The position numbers were made by a program, and so were the translations under genes. From Parabacteroides merdae ATCC 43184 (GTDB taxonomy: Bacteria > Bacteroidota > Bacteroidia > Bacteroidales > Tannerellaceae): a stretch of DNA of 64,000 nt. The notes below the pieces were generated by a model. It searched no databases. It was not told the origin of the DNA and worked only from the letters and a program-made list of their open reading frames with translations. Below are positions 44,816 through 56,625 of this stretch, piece by piece (the first letter of the stretch is position 1; each line of letters begins with the position of its first letter). The DNA lies in NCBI RefSeq assembly GCF_025151215.1, contig NZ_CP102286.1, positions 4,313,448 to 4,377,447 on the forward strand. Reading direction: 5' to 3'.

Positions 44816-47800
44816 ATGTCTTCAACAGCTGAAAACCAAAGAGTTAATTTTGCTTCGATCAAAAATCAGTTCCCATATCCGGACTTTCTCGAAGTACAAT
44901 TGAAGTCATTCCAAGACTTTCTTCAACTTGACACACCTCCTGAAAAGAGAAAAAAGGAGGGATTGTATAAGGTATTTGCCGAGAATTTTCCGATAGCAGA
45001 TACGCGTAACAATTTTGTGTTGGAGTTCTTAGATTACTATATAGATCCGCCTCGCTATACGATTGACGAATGTATTGCTCGCGGGTTAACCTATAGTGTG
45101 CCTTTAAAAGCGAAGTTAAAACTGTATTGTACAGACCCTGATCACGAGGATTTCGATACAGTGATACAGGACGTATATCTGGGCCCGATTCCGTATATGA
45201 CGGAAAGGGGTACTTTCGTGATAAATGGTGCGGAGCGTGTTGTGGTTTCACAATTGCACCGTTCACCGGGTGTATTCTTTGGACAAAGTACACATGCCAA
45301 TGGTACGAAGTTGTATTCAGCGCGTATCATTCCTTTTAAAGGTTCCTGGATCGAGTTTGCAACTGACATCAACAATGTGATGTATGCTTACATCGACCGT
45401 AAAAAGAAATTACCTGTAACAACCCTTTTAAGAGCTATTGGTTTTGAAAGCGATAAAGACATTCTCGAGATCTTTAATCTGGCTGAAGAAGTAAAAGTTT
45501 CGAAAGCTAACCTGAAGAAGCTGATCGGTCGTAAACTGGCTGCTCGTGTTTTGAAGACTTGGGTGGAAGATTTCGTAGATGAAGATACCGGTGAGGTTGT
45601 TTCTATTGAACGTAATGACGTTATCATCGACCGTGAGTCGGTTCTCGATAGCGACAATATTGAGGCTATTCTGGAATCTGGCACGCAAAACATTCTATTA
45701 CATCGTGAGGACCAGAATCTTTCAGATTATGCTATCATCTATAATACGCTTCAGAAAGACCCTAGTAACTCTGAAAAGGAAGCTGTCCTGTATATTTATC
45801 GTCAGTTGCGAAATGCAGAACCTGCAGATGAAGCAAGTGCCCGTGAAGTTATTCAGAACCTGTTCTTCTCTGAAAAGCGTTATGATTTAGGTGAAGTTGG
45901 CCGTTACAGAATTAATAAGAAGTTGAACCTTACTACCAGCGATGATATTAAGGTTTTGACAAAAGAAGATATAATTGAGATCATCAAATATCTGATTGAG
46001 TTGATCAACTCGAAAGCGATCGTTGATGATATCGACCATTTGAGCAACCGTCGTGTGCGTACAGTGGGCGAACAGCTGTACAACCAGTTCGGTATTGGTT
46101 TGGCTCGTATGTCTCGTACGGTTCGTGAACGTATGAATGTACGCGATAATGAAGTGTTTACTCCGATTGACTTGATTAACGCGAAGACTATTTCTTCTGT
46201 CGTTAACTCATTCTTCGGAACGAATGCTTTGTCTCAGTTTATGGACCAGACAAATCCACTGGCTGAAATTACGCATAAACGTCGTTTGTCTGCATTGGGA
46301 CCGGGTGGTCTGTCTCGTGAACGTGCTGGATTTGAGGTTCGTGACGTACACTATACGCATTATGGTCGTCTTTGTCCAATTGAAACTCCTGAGGGACCGA
46401 ACATCGGTTTGATCTCTTCTTTGTGTGTATATGCTAAGATTAACGATCTTGGTTTTATCTCTACTCCGTACCGTAAGGTTGTTGATGGTAAGGTGGACTT
46501 TTCTGAGGAAGGTTTACAATATTACACTGCAGAAGAAGAAGAAGAATTGACGATTGCCCAAGGGAATGCTCCATTGGATGATAACGGCAAGTTTGTTCGT
46601 GATAGAGTGAAAGCTCGTTTTGAAGCTGATTTCCCGGTCGTGCCTCCTACGGAGATCGATTTGATGGACGTTGCTCCACAGCAGATTGCTTCTATTGCGG
46701 CTTCTTTGATTCCGTTCTTGGAACATGACGATGCTAACCGTGCATTGATGGGATCTAACATGATGCGCCAGGCTGTTCCTTTGCTGCGTACGGATGCTCC
46801 AATCGTTGGTACAGGTATCGAAGCGCAGGTTGCTCGTGATTCACGTACCCAGATCATGGCTGAACGTGAGGGAGAAGTTGTATTTGTGGATGCAACTTGT
46901 ATCAAGATCAAATATGACCGCTCGGAAGATGAAGAATTCGTAAGTTTCGAAGATGCGGTTAAGACATACAATATTCCGAAGTGGCGTAAGACTAACCAAA
47001 GTACGACTGTCGATCTGCGTCCGATCTGTCATCGTGGTCAGCGTGTGAAGGCTGGCGATATCCTGACGGAAGGTTATTCTACTCAGAATGGTGAGTTGGC
47101 CTTGGGACGTAACGTGAAAGTGGCATATATGCCGTGGAAGGGTTACAACTATGAGGATGCTATCGTTTTGAACGAACGTATGGTCCGTGAAGACTTCTTT
47201 ACTTCAGTTCACGTTGACGAATACATTTTGGAGGTTCGTGAAACGAAACGTGGTATGGAAGAGTTGACTTCCGATATCCCGAATGTCAGCGAAGAAGCGA
47301 CTAAGGATTTGGATGAAAGAGGTATTGTCCGTGTGGGTGCTCGTATTGAACCGGGTGATATTTTAATTGGTAAGATTACTCCGAAGGGTGAATCTGATCC
47401 TTCTCCAGAGGAAAAATTGCTTCGTGCAATTTTCGGCGATAAGGCTGGTGATGTGAAAGATGCTTCTTTGAAAGCAACCCCGTCTCTTCGTGGTGTAGTT
47501 ATTGAAACTGCTTTATTCTCGAAAGCCATCAAGAAGCGTAAGTCCAGACTGACAGACAAGGCTATTCTTCCTAAATTGGATGAGGAATACGAAATGAAGA
47601 TGGCTGACCTGAAGAACTTGTTGGTTGATAAACTGTTGGTTTTGACTAATGGTAAGGTTTCTCAGGGAGTTAAAGACTATATGAATACAGAGATTATTGC
47701 GAAGGGAGTAAAGTTCTCTCGCAAGGCTCTGGAAGAATTGGATTATAATTCTATCCAAGTAAGTAAATGGACTGCCGATGCTGATAAGAACGAACTTATC

Positions 47801-48628
47801 AAGCAGGTGATTCTGAATTATTTGAAGAAATATAAGGAACTGGATGCTGAGTTGAGACGTAAGAAATTTGATCTTACGATCGGCGATGAACTGCCTACTG
47901 GTATTGTTCAGATGGCTAAGGTTTACATTGCTAAGAAACGTAAGATCCAGGTTGGGGATAAGATGGCCGGTCGTCATGGTAACAAGGGTATTGTTTCCAA
48001 GATCGTCCGTCAGGAAGATATGCCATTCCTTGAAGATGGAACTCCGGTTGATATCTGTTTGAATCCGCTGGGTGTACCTTCTCGTATGAACTTAGGACAG
48101 ATTTTTGAAGCTGTGTTAGGTTGGGCAGGCCGGACGATGGGGGTTAAATTTGCTACTCCTATCTTTGATGGTGCAACATTAGATGATATGAATGAATGGA
48201 CGGACAAAGCCGGATTACCCCGTTACGGTAAGAGCTACTTGTATGACGGTGGAACAGGTGAACGTTTTGACCAGCCGGCTACAGTGGGTGTTACTTACTT
48301 CCTGAAGTTGGGTCACATGGTTGACGATAAGATGCATGCTCGTTCAATCGGTCCGTACTCTCTTATTACTCAGCAGCCTCTGGGTGGTAAGGCACAGTTT
48401 GGTGGTCAGCGTTTCGGAGAGATGGAAGTTTGGGCACTGGAAGCTTTCGGTGCTGCACATGTTCTTCAGGAAATTCTTACGATCAAATCTGACGACGTTG
48501 TTGGACGTTCTAAGGCTTACGAAGCAATTGTGAAAGGTGATCCGATGCCACAACCGGGTATCCCCGAATCTTTGAACGTATTGCTGCACGAGCTGAGAGG
48601 TCTTGGTTTAAGCTTTACTCTGGATTAA
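44816..48628 (+). CDS. rpoB: RNA polymerase beta subunit
   Basis: This 1270-residue protein has all beta-subunit landmarks, including the rifampicin pocket [20 protein letters not shown] with [11 protein letters not shown]. The usual resistance positions there (Asp in MDQ, His in THKRR, Ser in LSAL) carry the sensitive-type residues. The C-terminal [13 protein letters not shown] and [16 protein letters not shown] regions are intact. The gene lies between the rplL attenuator and rpoC. Confidence 0.98.
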   Translation: MSSTAENQRVNFASIKNQFPYPDFLEVQLKSFQDFLQLDTPPEKRKKEGLYKVFAENFPIADTRNNFVLEFLDYYIDPPRYTIDECIARGLTYSVPLKAKLKLYCTDPDHEDFDTVIQDVYLGPIPYMTERGTFVINGAERVVVSQLHRSPGVFFGQSTHANGTKLYSARIIPFKGSWIEFATDINNVMYAYIDRKKKLPVTTLLRAIGFESDKDILEIFNLAEEVKVSKANLKKLIGRKLAARVLKTWVEDFVDEDTGEVVSIERNDVIIDRESVLDSDNIEAILESGTQNILLHREDQNLSDYAIIYNTLQKDPSNSEKEAVLYIYRQLRNAEPADEASAREVIQNLFFSEKRYDLGEVGRYRINKKLNLTTSDDIKVLTKEDIIEIIKYLIELINSKAIVDDIDHLSNRRVRTVGEQLYNQFGIGLARMSRTVRERMNVRDNEVFTPIDLINAKTISSVVNSFFGTNALSQFMDQTNPLAEITHKRRLSALGPGGLSRERAGFEVRDVHYTHYGRLCPIETPEGPNIGLISSLCVYAKINDLGFISTPYRKVVDGKVDFSEEGLQYYTAEEEEELTIAQGNAPLDDNGKFVRDRVKARFEADFPVVPPTEIDLMDVAPQQIASIAASLIPFLEHDDANRALMGSNMMRQAVPLLRTDAPIVGTGIEAQVARDSRTQIMAEREGEVVFVDATCIKIKYDRSEDEEFVSFEDAVKTYNIPKWRKTNQSTTVDLRPICHRGQRVKAGDILTEGYSTQNGELALGRNVKVAYMPWKGYNYEDAIVLNERMVREDFFTSVHVDEYILEVRETKRGMEELTSDIPNVSEEATKDLDERGIVRVGARIEPGDILIGKITPKGESDPSPEEKLLRAIFGDKAGDVKDASLKATPSLRGVVIETALFSKAIKKRKSRLTDKAILPKLDEEYEMKMADLKNLLVDKLLVLTNGKVSQGVKDYMNTEIIAKGVKFSRKALEELDYNSIQVSKWTADADKNELIKQVILNYLKKYKELDAELRRKKFDLTIGDELPTGIVQMAKVYIAKKRKIQVGDKMAGRHGNKGIVSKIVRQEDMPFLEDGTPVDICLNPLGVPSRMNLGQIFEAVLGWAGRTMGVKFATPIFDGATLDDMNEWTDKAGLPRYGKSYLYDGGTGERFDQPATVGVTYFLKLGHMVDDKMHARSIGPYSLITQQPLGGKAQFGGQRFGEMEVWALEAFGAAHVLQEILTIKSDDVVGRSKAYEAIVKGDPMPQPGIPESLNVLLHELRGLGLSFTLD

Positions 48629-48642
48629 TTCAAAAACAATAT

Positions 48643-48670
48643 AAGTAGATGAGTTTCGGCTCATCTACTT
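48643..48670 (+). other. Intercistronic hairpin between rpoB and rpoC
   Basis: AAGTAGATGAG (48643-48653) pairs perfectly with CTCATCTACTT (48660-48670) around a 6-nt loop. No T-run follows, so it is more likely an mRNA stability or processing structure than a terminator. Confidence 0.75.
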
Positions 48671-48701
48671 ACTCATTGATAACTCTTTATAAATAAAAAA
48701 T

Positions 48702-51700
48702 ATGGCCTTTAGAAAAGAAAACAAAATAAAGAGTAACTTTTCAAAAATAACCATCGGTCTGGCTTCCCCTGAAGAGATTCTTGAGAACTCTAGTGGTGAA
48801 GTTTTAAAACCGGAAACGATTAATTATCGTACGTACAAACCTGAGCGTGACGGTCTTTTCTGTGAGCGTATTTTCGGTCCTATCAAGGACTATGAATGCC
48901 ATTGCGGTAAATACAAGCGTATTCGTTATAAAGGTATTGTCTGCGATCGTTGCGGGGTAGAAGTTACAGAGAAAAAAGTACGTCGTGAACGTATGGGACA
49001 CATTCATTTGGTTGTACCTGTTGCTCATATCTGGTATTTTCGTTCCCTGCCCAATAAAATCGGTTACTTGTTAGGCTTGCCGACCAAGAAACTGGATTCT
49101 ATTATCTATTACGAACGTTATGTCGTGATTCAGCCGGGTTGTGTAGACACTATTGCTGAATTGGACTTGCTTTCGGAAGAAGAATATTTGCAGATTCTGG
49201 ATAACCTGCCAAAGGAAAACCAGATGTTGGAAGATACGGATCCGAATAAGTTCATCGCAAAGATCGGTGCTGAAGCCATCTATGATTTGTTGGCTCGTCT
49301 GGACTTAGATTCTTTGTCTTACGAATTGCGCCATCGTGCAAGCACAGACGGTTCGCAACAGCGTAAGAACGAAGCATTGAAACGTTTACAGGTTGTTGAG
49401 TCCTTCCGTGCATCCAGAGGGCGTAACAAACCGGAATGGATGATCGTGAAGGTTGTACCTGTTATCCCTCCAGAACTGCGTCCGTTGGTTCCGTTGGATG
49501 GTGGCCGTTTCGCTACTTCCGATTTGAATGATTTGTATCGTCGTGTTATTATCCGTAATAACCGTCTGAAACGATTAATCGATATTAAAGCTCCCGAAGT
49601 TATTTTACGTAATGAAAAACGTATGCTTCAGGAAGCTGTGGATTCTTTGTTTGATAACTCTCGTAAATCGAGTGCTGTTAAGACAGATGCTAACCGTCCG
49701 TTGAAGTCTCTCTCCGACAGTTTGAAAGGTAAACAAGGTCGTTTCCGTCAGAACCTGTTGGGTAAACGTGTTGACTATTCGGCCCGTTCGGTTATCGTTG
49801 TAGGTCCTGAATTGAAGATGCATGAATGTGGTCTGCCAAAGAATATGGCAGCCGAACTTTATAAGCCTTTCGTGATCCGTAAATTGATTGAACGCGGTAT
49901 CGTAAAAACGGTTAAGTCTGCTAAGAAGATCGTCGACCGTAAGGAGCCGGTGGTTTGGGATATTTTGGAATACGTAATGAAAGGACATCCGGTATTGCTG
50001 AACCGTGCACCGACACTGCACCGTTTGGGTATTCAGGCATTCCAGCCAAAGTTGATCGAAGGTAAAGCTATTCAGTTGCACCCGTTGGCATGTACGGCAT
50101 TCAACGCCGACTTCGACGGTGACCAGATGGCTGTTCACTTGCCTTTAGGAAACGAGGCCGTATTGGAAGCACAGATGCTGATGCTTGCTTCTCATAACAT
50201 TCTGAATCCGGCTAACGGTGCACCTATTACTGTTCCTTCCCAGGATATGGTGTTAGGTTTGTACTACATAACCAAAATGCGCAAGGGAACACAAGGTGAA
50301 GGTCTTGTTTTCTATGGGCCGGAAGAAGCAACGATCGCATATAATGAAAAGAAAGTGGATATCCATGCTCCGATCAAAGTATATGTGAACGACATAGATA
50401 AGGAAGGTAATCCGGTTAAGAAAATGGTCGAAACTTCTGTCGGGCGTTTGATGGTCAATGAATTTGTTCCGGAAGAAGTCGGTTATATTAATGAAGTATT
50501 GGGTAAAAAAGCTCTCCGTGATATCATCGGTAAGGTGATCAAGGCTTGTGGTGTTGCCCGTACGGCTCAGTTCTTGGATGATATCAAGAATCTGGGTTAT
50601 TATATGGCTTTCAAAGGTGGTTTGTCCTTCAACTTGGCTGACGTTCTGATCCCACCTGAAAAAGAGGCGTTGGTGAAAGAAGGTTATGACGAAGTTGAAC
50701 AGATTATGAACAACTATAACATGGGGTTCATTACCAACAACGAACGTTATAACCAGATTATTGATACTTGGACACATGTTAACAGCAAGTTGTCCGATAC
50801 ATTGATGAAGCAGTTGACTGCTGATAATGATGGTTTCAACTCTATCTATATGATGATGGATTCTGGAGCCCGTGGTTCTAAAGAACAGATTCGTCAGTTG
50901 TCCGGCATGCGTGGTTTGATGGCAAAACCGCAGAAAAGTGGTGCAGAAGGTGGTCAGATTATTGAAAACCCGATCCTTTCTAACTTTAAAGAAGGTCTGT
51001 CTGTGTTAGAGTATTTTATCTCTACTCACGGTGCTCGTAAAGGTTTGGCCGATACAGCTTTGAAGACTGCTGATGCTGGTTATTTGACTCGTCGTCTGGT
51101 TGACGTATCGCATGATGTGATCATTAATGAAGAAGATTGTGGTACGTTGCGTGGTTTGGTTTGTACGGAATTGAAGAACAATGATGAAGTGATCGCTAGT
51201 CTGGGTGAACGTATCTTGGGGCGTGTTTCCGTTCATGATGTTATTCATCCGCTGACAGGAGAAGTAATCGTTCGGGCCGGTGAAGAAATTCGTGAAGATG
51301 CGGCTAAAAAGATCGAAGATTCTCCGATCGAAAGTGTTGAAATCCGCTCTGTATTGACTTGTGAATCCAAGAAAGGTGTTTGTGCGAAATGTTATGGCCG
51401 TAATCTGGCTACGAACCAGATGGTTCAGAAAGGTGAGGTTGTGGGTGTTATCGCAGCACAGTCAATCGGTGAACCGGGTACTCAGCTGACACTGCGTACA
51501 TTCCACGTCGGTGGTATCGCATCTAACGTGGCAACAGAAAACAGTATCACTTCTAAATATGACGGTGTTCTGGAAATCGAAGAACTTCGTGCTGTGGATA
51601 GCGAAGAAAACGGTAAGAAGTTCCAGGTTGTTGTCAGCCGTTTGGCTGAACTCCGTATTGTCGATCCGACAACGAAGATCGTATTACTGGCTCACAATAT

Positions 51701-52988
51701 TCCTTATGGTTCCAAATTGTTCTTCAAGAATGGAGATACAATCAAGAAGGGGGATGTTATTATCGAATGGGACCCGTTCAACGCCGTTATCGTATCGGAA
51801 GTTTCCGGTAAGATCGAATTCGAAAGTTTGGTTGAAAATGTTACTTACAATGTTGAAAGTGACGAAACGACCGGTTTGAAAGAAAAGATCATTATCGAAT
51901 CTAAAGATAAGACAAAAGCTCCGGCTGCACACATCGTGGATGAAAACGGAAACTATCTGAAGAATTATTCATTACCGTTGGGTGCACACGTTGTAAAAGA
52001 CGAGGGAGATATGGTTAAGGCGGGTGAAGTCTTGGTCAAGATTCCGCGTGCAGTAAGTAAAGCCGGTGATATTACTGGTGGTTTGCCTCGTGTAACGGAA
52101 TTGTTTGAGGCTCGTAACCCGTCTAACCCGGCTGTCGTTTCTGAAATCGATGGTGAAGTTGGTTTCGGCAAGATCAAGCGTGGTAACCGTGAAATTACTG
52201 TTACATCCAAATTGGGTGAAGTAAAGAAATATATGGTGCCTCTGTCCAAGCAACTGCTTGTTCAGGAAAATGACTACATTCGTGCTGGTATGCCTCTGTC
52301 TGATGGTGCGACTACTCCGTCTGATATCCTGGCAATCATGGGACCGACGGCTGTTCAGGAATATATCGTAAATGAAATCCAGGACGTATACCGTCTGCAG
52401 GGTGTAAAAATTAACGATAAGCATTTCGAGGTAATCGTTCGTCAGATGATGCGTAAGGTTGAAATCATCGATCCGGGAGATACTCGCTTCTTGGAACAGC
52501 AGGTGGTTGATAAGCTGGAGGTAATGGATGAAAACGATCGTATCTGGGGCAAGAAGGTTGTGACGGATCCGGGAGATTCTCAGACATTGCAGGCAGGTCA
52601 GATCGTGACTGTTCGTAAGTTGAGAGATGAGAATAGTATGCTGAAACGTCGTGACTTGAAATTGGTTGAAGTCCGTGATGCAGTTCCTGCTACGGCTAAC
52701 CAGATTCTTCAGGGTATTACTCGTGCCGCTTTGCAGACAAACAGCTTTATGTCTGCCGCATCTTTCCAGGAAACAACTAAAGTGCTGAATGAAGCTGCTA
52801 TCAATGGAAAAGTGGATCGTCTGGAAGGTTTGAAAGAAAACGTTATCTGCGGTCATTTGATTCCTGCCGGTACAGGCCAGCGTGATTTCGACAAATTGGT
52901 TGTCGGTGCTAAAGATGAGTTCGAACGTATCTTTGCAAATCGTAAGAATGTCGTAGATTTCAATACTATGGACAGAGACGACGAGTAA
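48702..52988 (+). CDS. rpoC: RNA polymerase beta' subunit
   Basis: This 1428-residue protein has the N-terminal zinc site [20 protein letters not shown] (about 66-85) and the catalytic Mg2+ motif [12 protein letters not shown] (about 468-479). The second zinc cluster uses Cys residues in LVCTELKNN and [13 protein letters not shown] (about 825-905), and the trigger-loop neighbourhood [16 protein letters not shown] lies near 925. It ends the operon at a strong terminator. Confidence 0.98.
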   Translation: MAFRKENKIKSNFSKITIGLASPEEILENSSGEVLKPETINYRTYKPERDGLFCERIFGPIKDYECHCGKYKRIRYKGIVCDRCGVEVTEKKVRRERMGHIHLVVPVAHIWYFRSLPNKIGYLLGLPTKKLDSIIYYERYVVIQPGCVDTIAELDLLSEEEYLQILDNLPKENQMLEDTDPNKFIAKIGAEAIYDLLARLDLDSLSYELRHRASTDGSQQRKNEALKRLQVVESFRASRGRNKPEWMIVKVVPVIPPELRPLVPLDGGRFATSDLNDLYRRVIIRNNRLKRLIDIKAPEVILRNEKRMLQEAVDSLFDNSRKSSAVKTDANRPLKSLSDSLKGKQGRFRQNLLGKRVDYSARSVIVVGPELKMHECGLPKNMAAELYKPFVIRKLIERGIVKTVKSAKKIVDRKEPVVWDILEYVMKGHPVLLNRAPTLHRLGIQAFQPKLIEGKAIQLHPLACTAFNADFDGDQMAVHLPLGNEAVLEAQMLMLASHNILNPANGAPITVPSQDMVLGLYYITKMRKGTQGEGLVFYGPEEATIAYNEKKVDIHAPIKVYVNDIDKEGNPVKKMVETSVGRLMVNEFVPEEVGYINEVLGKKALRDIIGKVIKACGVARTAQFLDDIKNLGYYMAFKGGLSFNLADVLIPPEKEALVKEGYDEVEQIMNNYNMGFITNNERYNQIIDTWTHVNSKLSDTLMKQLTADNDGFNSIYMMMDSGARGSKEQIRQLSGMRGLMAKPQKSGAEGGQIIENPILSNFKEGLSVLEYFISTHGARKGLADTALKTADAGYLTRRLVDVSHDVIINEEDCGTLRGLVCTELKNNDEVIASLGERILGRVSVHDVIHPLTGEVIVRAGEEIREDAAKKIEDSPIESVEIRSVLTCESKKGVCAKCYGRNLATNQMVQKGEVVGVIAAQSIGEPGTQLTLRTFHVGGIASNVATENSITSKYDGVLEIEELRAVDSEENGKKFQVVVSRLAELRIVDPTTKIVLLAHNIPYGSKLFFKNGDTIKKGDVIIEWDPFNAVIVSEVSGKIEFESLVENVTYNVESDETTGLKEKIIIESKDKTKAPAAHIVDENGNYLKNYSLPLGAHVVKDEGDMVKAGEVLVKIPRAVSKAGDITGGLPRVTELFEARNPSNPAVVSEIDGEVGFGKIKRGNREITVTSKLGEVKKYMVPLSKQLLVQENDYIRAGMPLSDGATTPSDILAIMGPTAVQEYIVNEIQDVYRLQGVKINDKHFEVIVRQMMRKVEIIDPGDTRFLEQQVVDKLEVMDENDRIWGKKVVTDPGDSQTLQAGQIVTVRKLRDENSMLKRRDLKLVEVRDAVPATANQILQGITRAALQTNSFMSAASFQETTKVLNEAAINGKVDRLEGLKENVICGHLIPAGTGQRDFDKLVVGAKDEFERIFANRKNVVDFNTMDRDDE

Positions 52989-53011
52989 AATGCGGAATAA
53001 ATAAAAGAGAA

Positions 53012-53040
53012 GGGTTACCGATATTCGGTAGCCCTTTTTT
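53012..53040 (+). terminator. Terminator of the rpoBC operon
   Basis: AGGGTTACCG pairs with CGGTAGCCCT (one mismatch) around ATATT, followed by a run of T. It lies 24 nt past rpoC. Confidence 0.85.
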
Positions 53041-53051
53041 ATTTTCTGTTA

Positions 53052-53083
53052 TTTGTTTAATAAAATCAGAGTCCTTATATTTG
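53052..53083 (+). promoter_or_regulatory. Promoter of the EEP-family gene
   Basis: TTTG (53052-53055), 20-nt spacer, TATATTTG (53076-53083), 33 nt ahead of ATG 53116. Confidence 0.75.
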
Positions 53084-53115
53084 TGTATTATCTTGATAAT
53101 TAAAATAAATCATAT

Positions 53116-53979
53116 ATGAAGAAAGTACTATTTTATTTGTTCACCCTTTTGATCTCGACGAATATTGTTTTTGCTGAACATCTTGATAATGAGATGAATG
53201 TGATGTCTTTTAATATTCGCATGAGTACAAAGTCTGACGGGGCTAACTGGTGGGAGTACAGGAAAGACCTGGCTGCCAATGTGATCAAGTTTTATGATGT
53301 CGATATGTTTGGTGCGCAAGAAGTCTTGCATAATCAGTTGACGGATTTATTGGACCGTTTGCCGGACTATGGTTATGTCGGGGTGGGGCGTGAAGATGGT
53401 AAGACAAAAGGTGAGTATTCTCCTATCCTTTACAGAAAGGATCGTTTCTCTGTTGTCAAAAGTGGCAATTTCTGGCTGGCGGAAGATATGAATGCCGTGG
53501 GCAAAAAAGGCTGGGATGCCGCTTGTGAGCGTGTTGCAACTTGGGCGATATTCAAAGATAAGAAATCCGGAAAAGAGTTTTTCTTTCTGAACACTCATTT
53601 GGATCACATGGGACAGGTTGCTCGTCATGAAGGGGCTTCTTTAGTCTTAAAGCAGGTGAAGTTGCTTTCCAGAAATCTACCGGTGATTGTTACTGGTGAC
53701 TTTAATGCTGTTCCGACTGATGATCCGATTAAAGTTTTAACGGACGAAAAAGATCCGCGACATTTGACACATGCCCGTACATTGGCTCCTTTGTGCTACG
53801 GACCTGAGTGGACTTTCCACGATTATGGGCGTGTTCCTTTGGACGAACGTGTATGGATTGATTATATCTTTGTAAAAGGTAATGTCAAAGTACTTCGTCA
53901 TGGTGTTTTGGCTGAAAGTCTGGATAACTTATATCCTTCAGACCATTGTCCTGTTATATCGAGAATAATTGTTCAGTAA
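53116..53979 (+). CDS. Secreted endonuclease/exonuclease/phosphatase family protein
   Basis: The protein has 287 residues and a signal peptide (MKKVLFYLFTLLISTNIVFAE). The EEP fold shows NVMSFNIRM (about 28-36), GAQEVLHNQ (about 75), NTHLDHMG (about 155-162), VIVTGDFNAVP (about 193-203) and the final SDHCPVISR (about 275). These supply the metal and catalytic His/Asp residues. Relatives cut phosphodiesters, sphingomyelin or inositol phosphates; the substrate here is unknown. An AraC regulator follows 5 nt later, in the same direction. Confidence 0.88.
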   Translation: MKKVLFYLFTLLISTNIVFAEHLDNEMNVMSFNIRMSTKSDGANWWEYRKDLAANVIKFYDVDMFGAQEVLHNQLTDLLDRLPDYGYVGVGREDGKTKGEYSPILYRKDRFSVVKSGNFWLAEDMNAVGKKGWDAACERVATWAIFKDKKSGKEFFFLNTHLDHMGQVARHEGASLVLKQVKLLSRNLPVIVTGDFNAVPTDDPIKVLTDEKDPRHLTHARTLAPLCYGPEWTFHDYGRVPLDERVWIDYIFVKGNVKVLRHGVLAESLDNLYPSDHCPVISRIIVQ

Positions 53980-53984
53980 ATGTT

Positions 53985-54866
53985 ATGGGTTCCGTAGATG
54001 TATTAAGAGAAATTACGCCGCTTTCACCGGAAGATTGTTTTCTGGTGATGCAGCGACCTAAGCGTAGTTTTTCCTATCCGCTTCATGTGCATCCGGAATT
54101 TGAACTGAACTATTTGGAGAATGCTGCTGGCGCGATTCGAATCGTTGGTGATTCGGTGGAGGAGATGGAAGAGCTTGATCTGTTATTGGTTGCAGGTGGA
54201 GCCAAGCATGCTTATTCAAATCACAAATGTCTGAGTACGGATATTTTGGAAATAACAATTCAGTTCCATGCCTCTCTTTTTGATAGTTTTATCAACAAGC
54301 GTCATTTCAAGACTATAAAAGATATGTTTGAGAAAGCCTCGTGCGGTCTTGTCTTTAGCCGTGAAATGATTTTGCGTATTCAACCCGAACTTAAAAAGCT
54401 ATCGAGTGATAAACCGGATTCGTTTCACAATTTATTACGTTTGATAGAAATACTCAAGACTTTGTCGTTAGATGAAAAGGCACGCAAGTTAAATGCTATC
54501 AATACTGTAGAAAACTTTAGCAATATAGATAATGACCGTCTGGATACGATCATGTTGTTTTTGCATGAAAATTATCAGCGTCCGGTTTTATTGTCCGAAC
54601 TTGCTTCGTTAATAAATATGAGCGAAGCGTCGCTTACTCGGTTTCTGAAAAAGTGGACGGGAAAAACTTTTATCGACAATTTGAATGACATTCGTATAGC
54701 TGAAGCGGTTTGCCGACTGATTGACACAAGTGATACAATAGCAGAAATATGCTATAAATCTGGTTTTAATAACTTATCGAATTTCAATCGGGCTTTTAAG
54801 CGACGAAAAGGTAATACTCCTACCGAATATCGTGAAAAATATGCACGTACTCGTTTTAGGATTTAA
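53985..54866 (+). CDS. AraC-family transcriptional regulator
   Basis: The protein has 293 residues from ATG 53985; an ATG at 53946 would overlap the upstream gene. An N-terminal cupin sensor domain (about 10-120, YPLHVHPEFELNYLENAAGAIRIVGD) is followed by two helix-turn-helix units near the end (PVLLSELASLINMSEASLTRFLKKWTG and TIAEICYKSGFNNLSNFNRAFKRRKG). It lies 5 nt after the EEP gene, so the two are co-transcribed. Its target may be the promoter at 54943, which is a guess. Confidence 0.9.
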   Translation: MGSVDVLREITPLSPEDCFLVMQRPKRSFSYPLHVHPEFELNYLENAAGAIRIVGDSVEEMEELDLLLVAGGAKHAYSNHKCLSTDILEITIQFHASLFDSFINKRHFKTIKDMFEKASCGLVFSREMILRIQPELKKLSSDKPDSFHNLLRLIEILKTLSLDEKARKLNAINTVENFSNIDNDRLDTIMLFLHENYQRPVLLSELASLINMSEASLTRFLKKWTGKTFIDNLNDIRIAEAVCRLIDTSDTIAEICYKSGFNNLSNFNRAFKRRKGNTPTEYREKYARTRFRI

Positions 54867-54942
54867 AACATGATTTTAAACTAATTTGCAAAATAGATGA
54901 ATTATCTGTGACGGAATAGTATCATATAATGATAAAATAGTA

Positions 54943-55137
54943 TTTGGTGGTTAATTGTATGAGGCATATCTTTGTAACGTTGAATAAACAATGAAATTAC
55001 TAAGACGAATTGCCTTAGTTTAAGCGTCGAGATTATAGAATATTAAACACAATAAGGTATTTTTTTTACATTGGTCTAAAGAATTGAGAATTAAAAACAC
55101 AACTGAAAAAGGGCTGCCTGTGAAGGTGGCCCTTTTT
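54943..55137 (+). ncRNA. Candidate small RNA (or aborted gene): orphan promoter plus terminator
   Basis: A full Bacteroidota promoter (TTTG 54943-54946, 20 nt, TATCTTTG 54967-54974) is followed at 55106-55137 by a terminator hairpin (AAAAAGGGC/GCCCTTTTT). The only reading frame between them is ATG at 54991 with ten codons (MKLLRRIALV), then stop. The transcript would be about 155 nt. Either this is a small RNA, or it is the stump of a gene, possibly exported, cut off after its signal start. Nothing else is seen in the gap 54867-55204. Confidence 0.45.
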
Positions 55138-55204
55138 ATTTGATATTATTCCGATTTTAATATGTATATTTGTCTTGGAATATTTATAATCAAATAATAA
55201 GAAT

Positions 55205-55513
55205 ATGGAAAATAACAAACCGACAAATGAGATTCAAGTAGAGCTGTCAGAAGAGATGGCTCAGGGAACGTATGCAAATCTGGCAATTATATCACATTCT
55301 TCATCCGAGTTCATATTGGATTTTATCCGCGTTGTGCCGGGTGCTCCGAAGGCACAGGTGAAAAGTCGCGTCATCCTGACTCCGGACAATGCAAAACGAC
55401 TGTTGTTTGCTTTGCAAGATAATCTGGCAAAGTTTGAAGAACAAGCAAATGGTAAGACTGCCAAATTTGAAGATTTTGTTCCTCCCATCGGAGGTGTGAA
55501 AGGGGAAGCCTGA
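55205..55513 (+). CDS. DUF3467 family protein
   Basis: This 102-residue acidic protein starts IQVELSEEMAQGTYANLAIISHSSSEFILDFIRVVPGAPKAQVKSRVILTP, the DUF3467 pattern. In Bacteroidota this gene commonly lies a little downstream of rpoC, as here. The function is not established. No signal peptide is seen. A TATATTTG box at 55165-55172 precedes it and a strong hairpin ends it. Confidence 0.88.
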   Translation: MENNKPTNEIQVELSEEMAQGTYANLAIISHSSSEFILDFIRVVPGAPKAQVKSRVILTPDNAKRLLFALQDNLAKFEEQANGKTAKFEDFVPPIGGVKGEA

Positions 55514-55530
55514 TTCCCGGACAGAAAATA

Positions 55531-55565
55531 AAAAAGGTCGCTCAACCGGAGCGACCTTTTTTATT
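55531..55565. terminator. Bidirectional terminator after DUF3467
   Basis: AAAAAGGTCGCTC (55531-55543) pairs perfectly with GAGCGACCTTTTT (55549-55561) around 5 nt. It also suits the small minus-strand gene that ends at 55579. Confidence 0.88.
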
Positions 55566-55578
55566 TGTAAGTGTGTGA

Positions 55579-55749
55579 TTATCCGAGTCTCTTGTTTATA
55601 ACGATATGACCGATATAACCCAGAATAATGACTCCTAAACCGGTAAGAAGAATAGTATTTGACAATCCTCCGTTAATTGCCGGTACAGCCAAAATGATAA
55701 CACCGATAAGGAGTACGATTACCCCCAGATTTTTCAATAATTCGTTCAT
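55579..55749 (-). CDS. Small two-helix membrane protein
   Basis: This 56-residue protein from ATG 55749 has two hydrophobic helices (LGVIVLLIGVIILAVPAI and TILLTGLGVIILGYIGHIVI) separated by NGGLSN, and a basic tail NKRLG. I do not recognise a named family. The upstream in-frame extension to 55815 is unlikely, as it is not hydrophobic and crosses the promoter region. It converges on DUF3467 through a shared terminator. Confidence 0.7.
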   Translation of the reverse strand: MNELLKNLGVIVLLIGVIILAVPAINGGLSNTILLTGLGVIILGYIGHIVINKRLG

Positions 55750-55886
55750 GGTGATAGATATTTTATATATTATTTTTTTTCTACCGCAAATAAAGCAATA
55801 ATAACCCGATTGCAAAAATATTTTGGGACAAAAATGATGAAACCATTGAATTTAGCTTTTATATTTGTGAAATAATACAGTTATAT

Positions 55887-56624
55887 ATGCTACGGATACT
55901 TTATATGCTCTATTTATGGCTGTTTGTGGTTCCTGTTTTTGTGGTATTGACCATACTGACAGCCCTTACGGTTATTGTTGGTTGCCTGTTAGGCGGGGAA
56001 AGAATATTTGCTTATTATCCGGGAATGATTTGGTCATGGCTGACTTGCCATTTGGCCCTTTGCCCGGTGAAGGTAAAAGGACGGGAAAATATAGACCGGA
56101 AGAAATCGTACGTATTTGTTGCCAATCATCAAGGCGCTTTCGACATATTCCTTATATATGGTTTTTTGGGTGTACCGATCAAGTGGGTGATGAAAGCCGG
56201 TATTGCCAAAATCCCGTTTGTGGGAGCTGCTTGCCGGGCTGCAGGTTTTATCTTTGTCGATAATTCGACACCGAAAGCTGCCGCCCGTAGCGTGTTGGAG
56301 GCGGAACGTAGCTTGAAGAACGGAGCGTCGGTGGTGGTATTCCCAGAAGGTTCACGTACTTATAACGGAAAGATGATCCGTTTTAAGAAAGGAGCTTACC
56401 AGATGGCAGCCGACCAGCATTTACAGATTGTCCCGATCACCTTGAACGGACCTTTTGACGTATTGCCGATCGGTTCGTTGAATGTTCACCGTCACAAGAT
56501 GGAAATGGTCATTCATCCGCCTATCCCGACCGAAGGGATGGATGCTTCCCATAAAGGATTGCAGCAGATGGCTGACAAAACACAAGACATCATTGCGTCA
56601 GCCTTATGGGAGCAATATAAATAA
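55887..56624 (+). CDS. 1-acyl-glycerol-3-phosphate acyltransferase (PlsC-like)
   Basis: This 245-residue protein has an N-terminal membrane helix (about 5-30) and the acyltransferase blocks NHQGAFD (HX4D, about 80-86), GAACRAAGFIFVDN and FPEGSRTYNG (about 150-159). It should transfer an acyl chain to lysophosphatidic acid at the inner membrane. A TATATTTG box at 55860-55867 lies 20 nt ahead of the ATG. It converges on the Wzi-family gene, with 1 nt between the stops. Confidence 0.92.
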   Translation: MLRILYMLYLWLFVVPVFVVLTILTALTVIVGCLLGGERIFAYYPGMIWSWLTCHLALCPVKVKGRENIDRKKSYVFVANHQGAFDIFLIYGFLGVPIKWVMKAGIAKIPFVGAACRAAGFIFVDNSTPKAAARSVLEAERSLKNGASVVVFPEGSRTYNGKMIRFKKGAYQMAADQHLQIVPITLNGPFDVLPIGSLNVHRHKMEMVIHPPIPTEGMDASHKGLQQMADKTQDIIASALWEQYK

Positions 56625-56625
56625 T

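Noticed and set aside
51972..52856. 294-residue open frame antisense to rpoC
   Set aside because: Shadow of rpoC; the sequence is low in domain-like features and no start signal is present.
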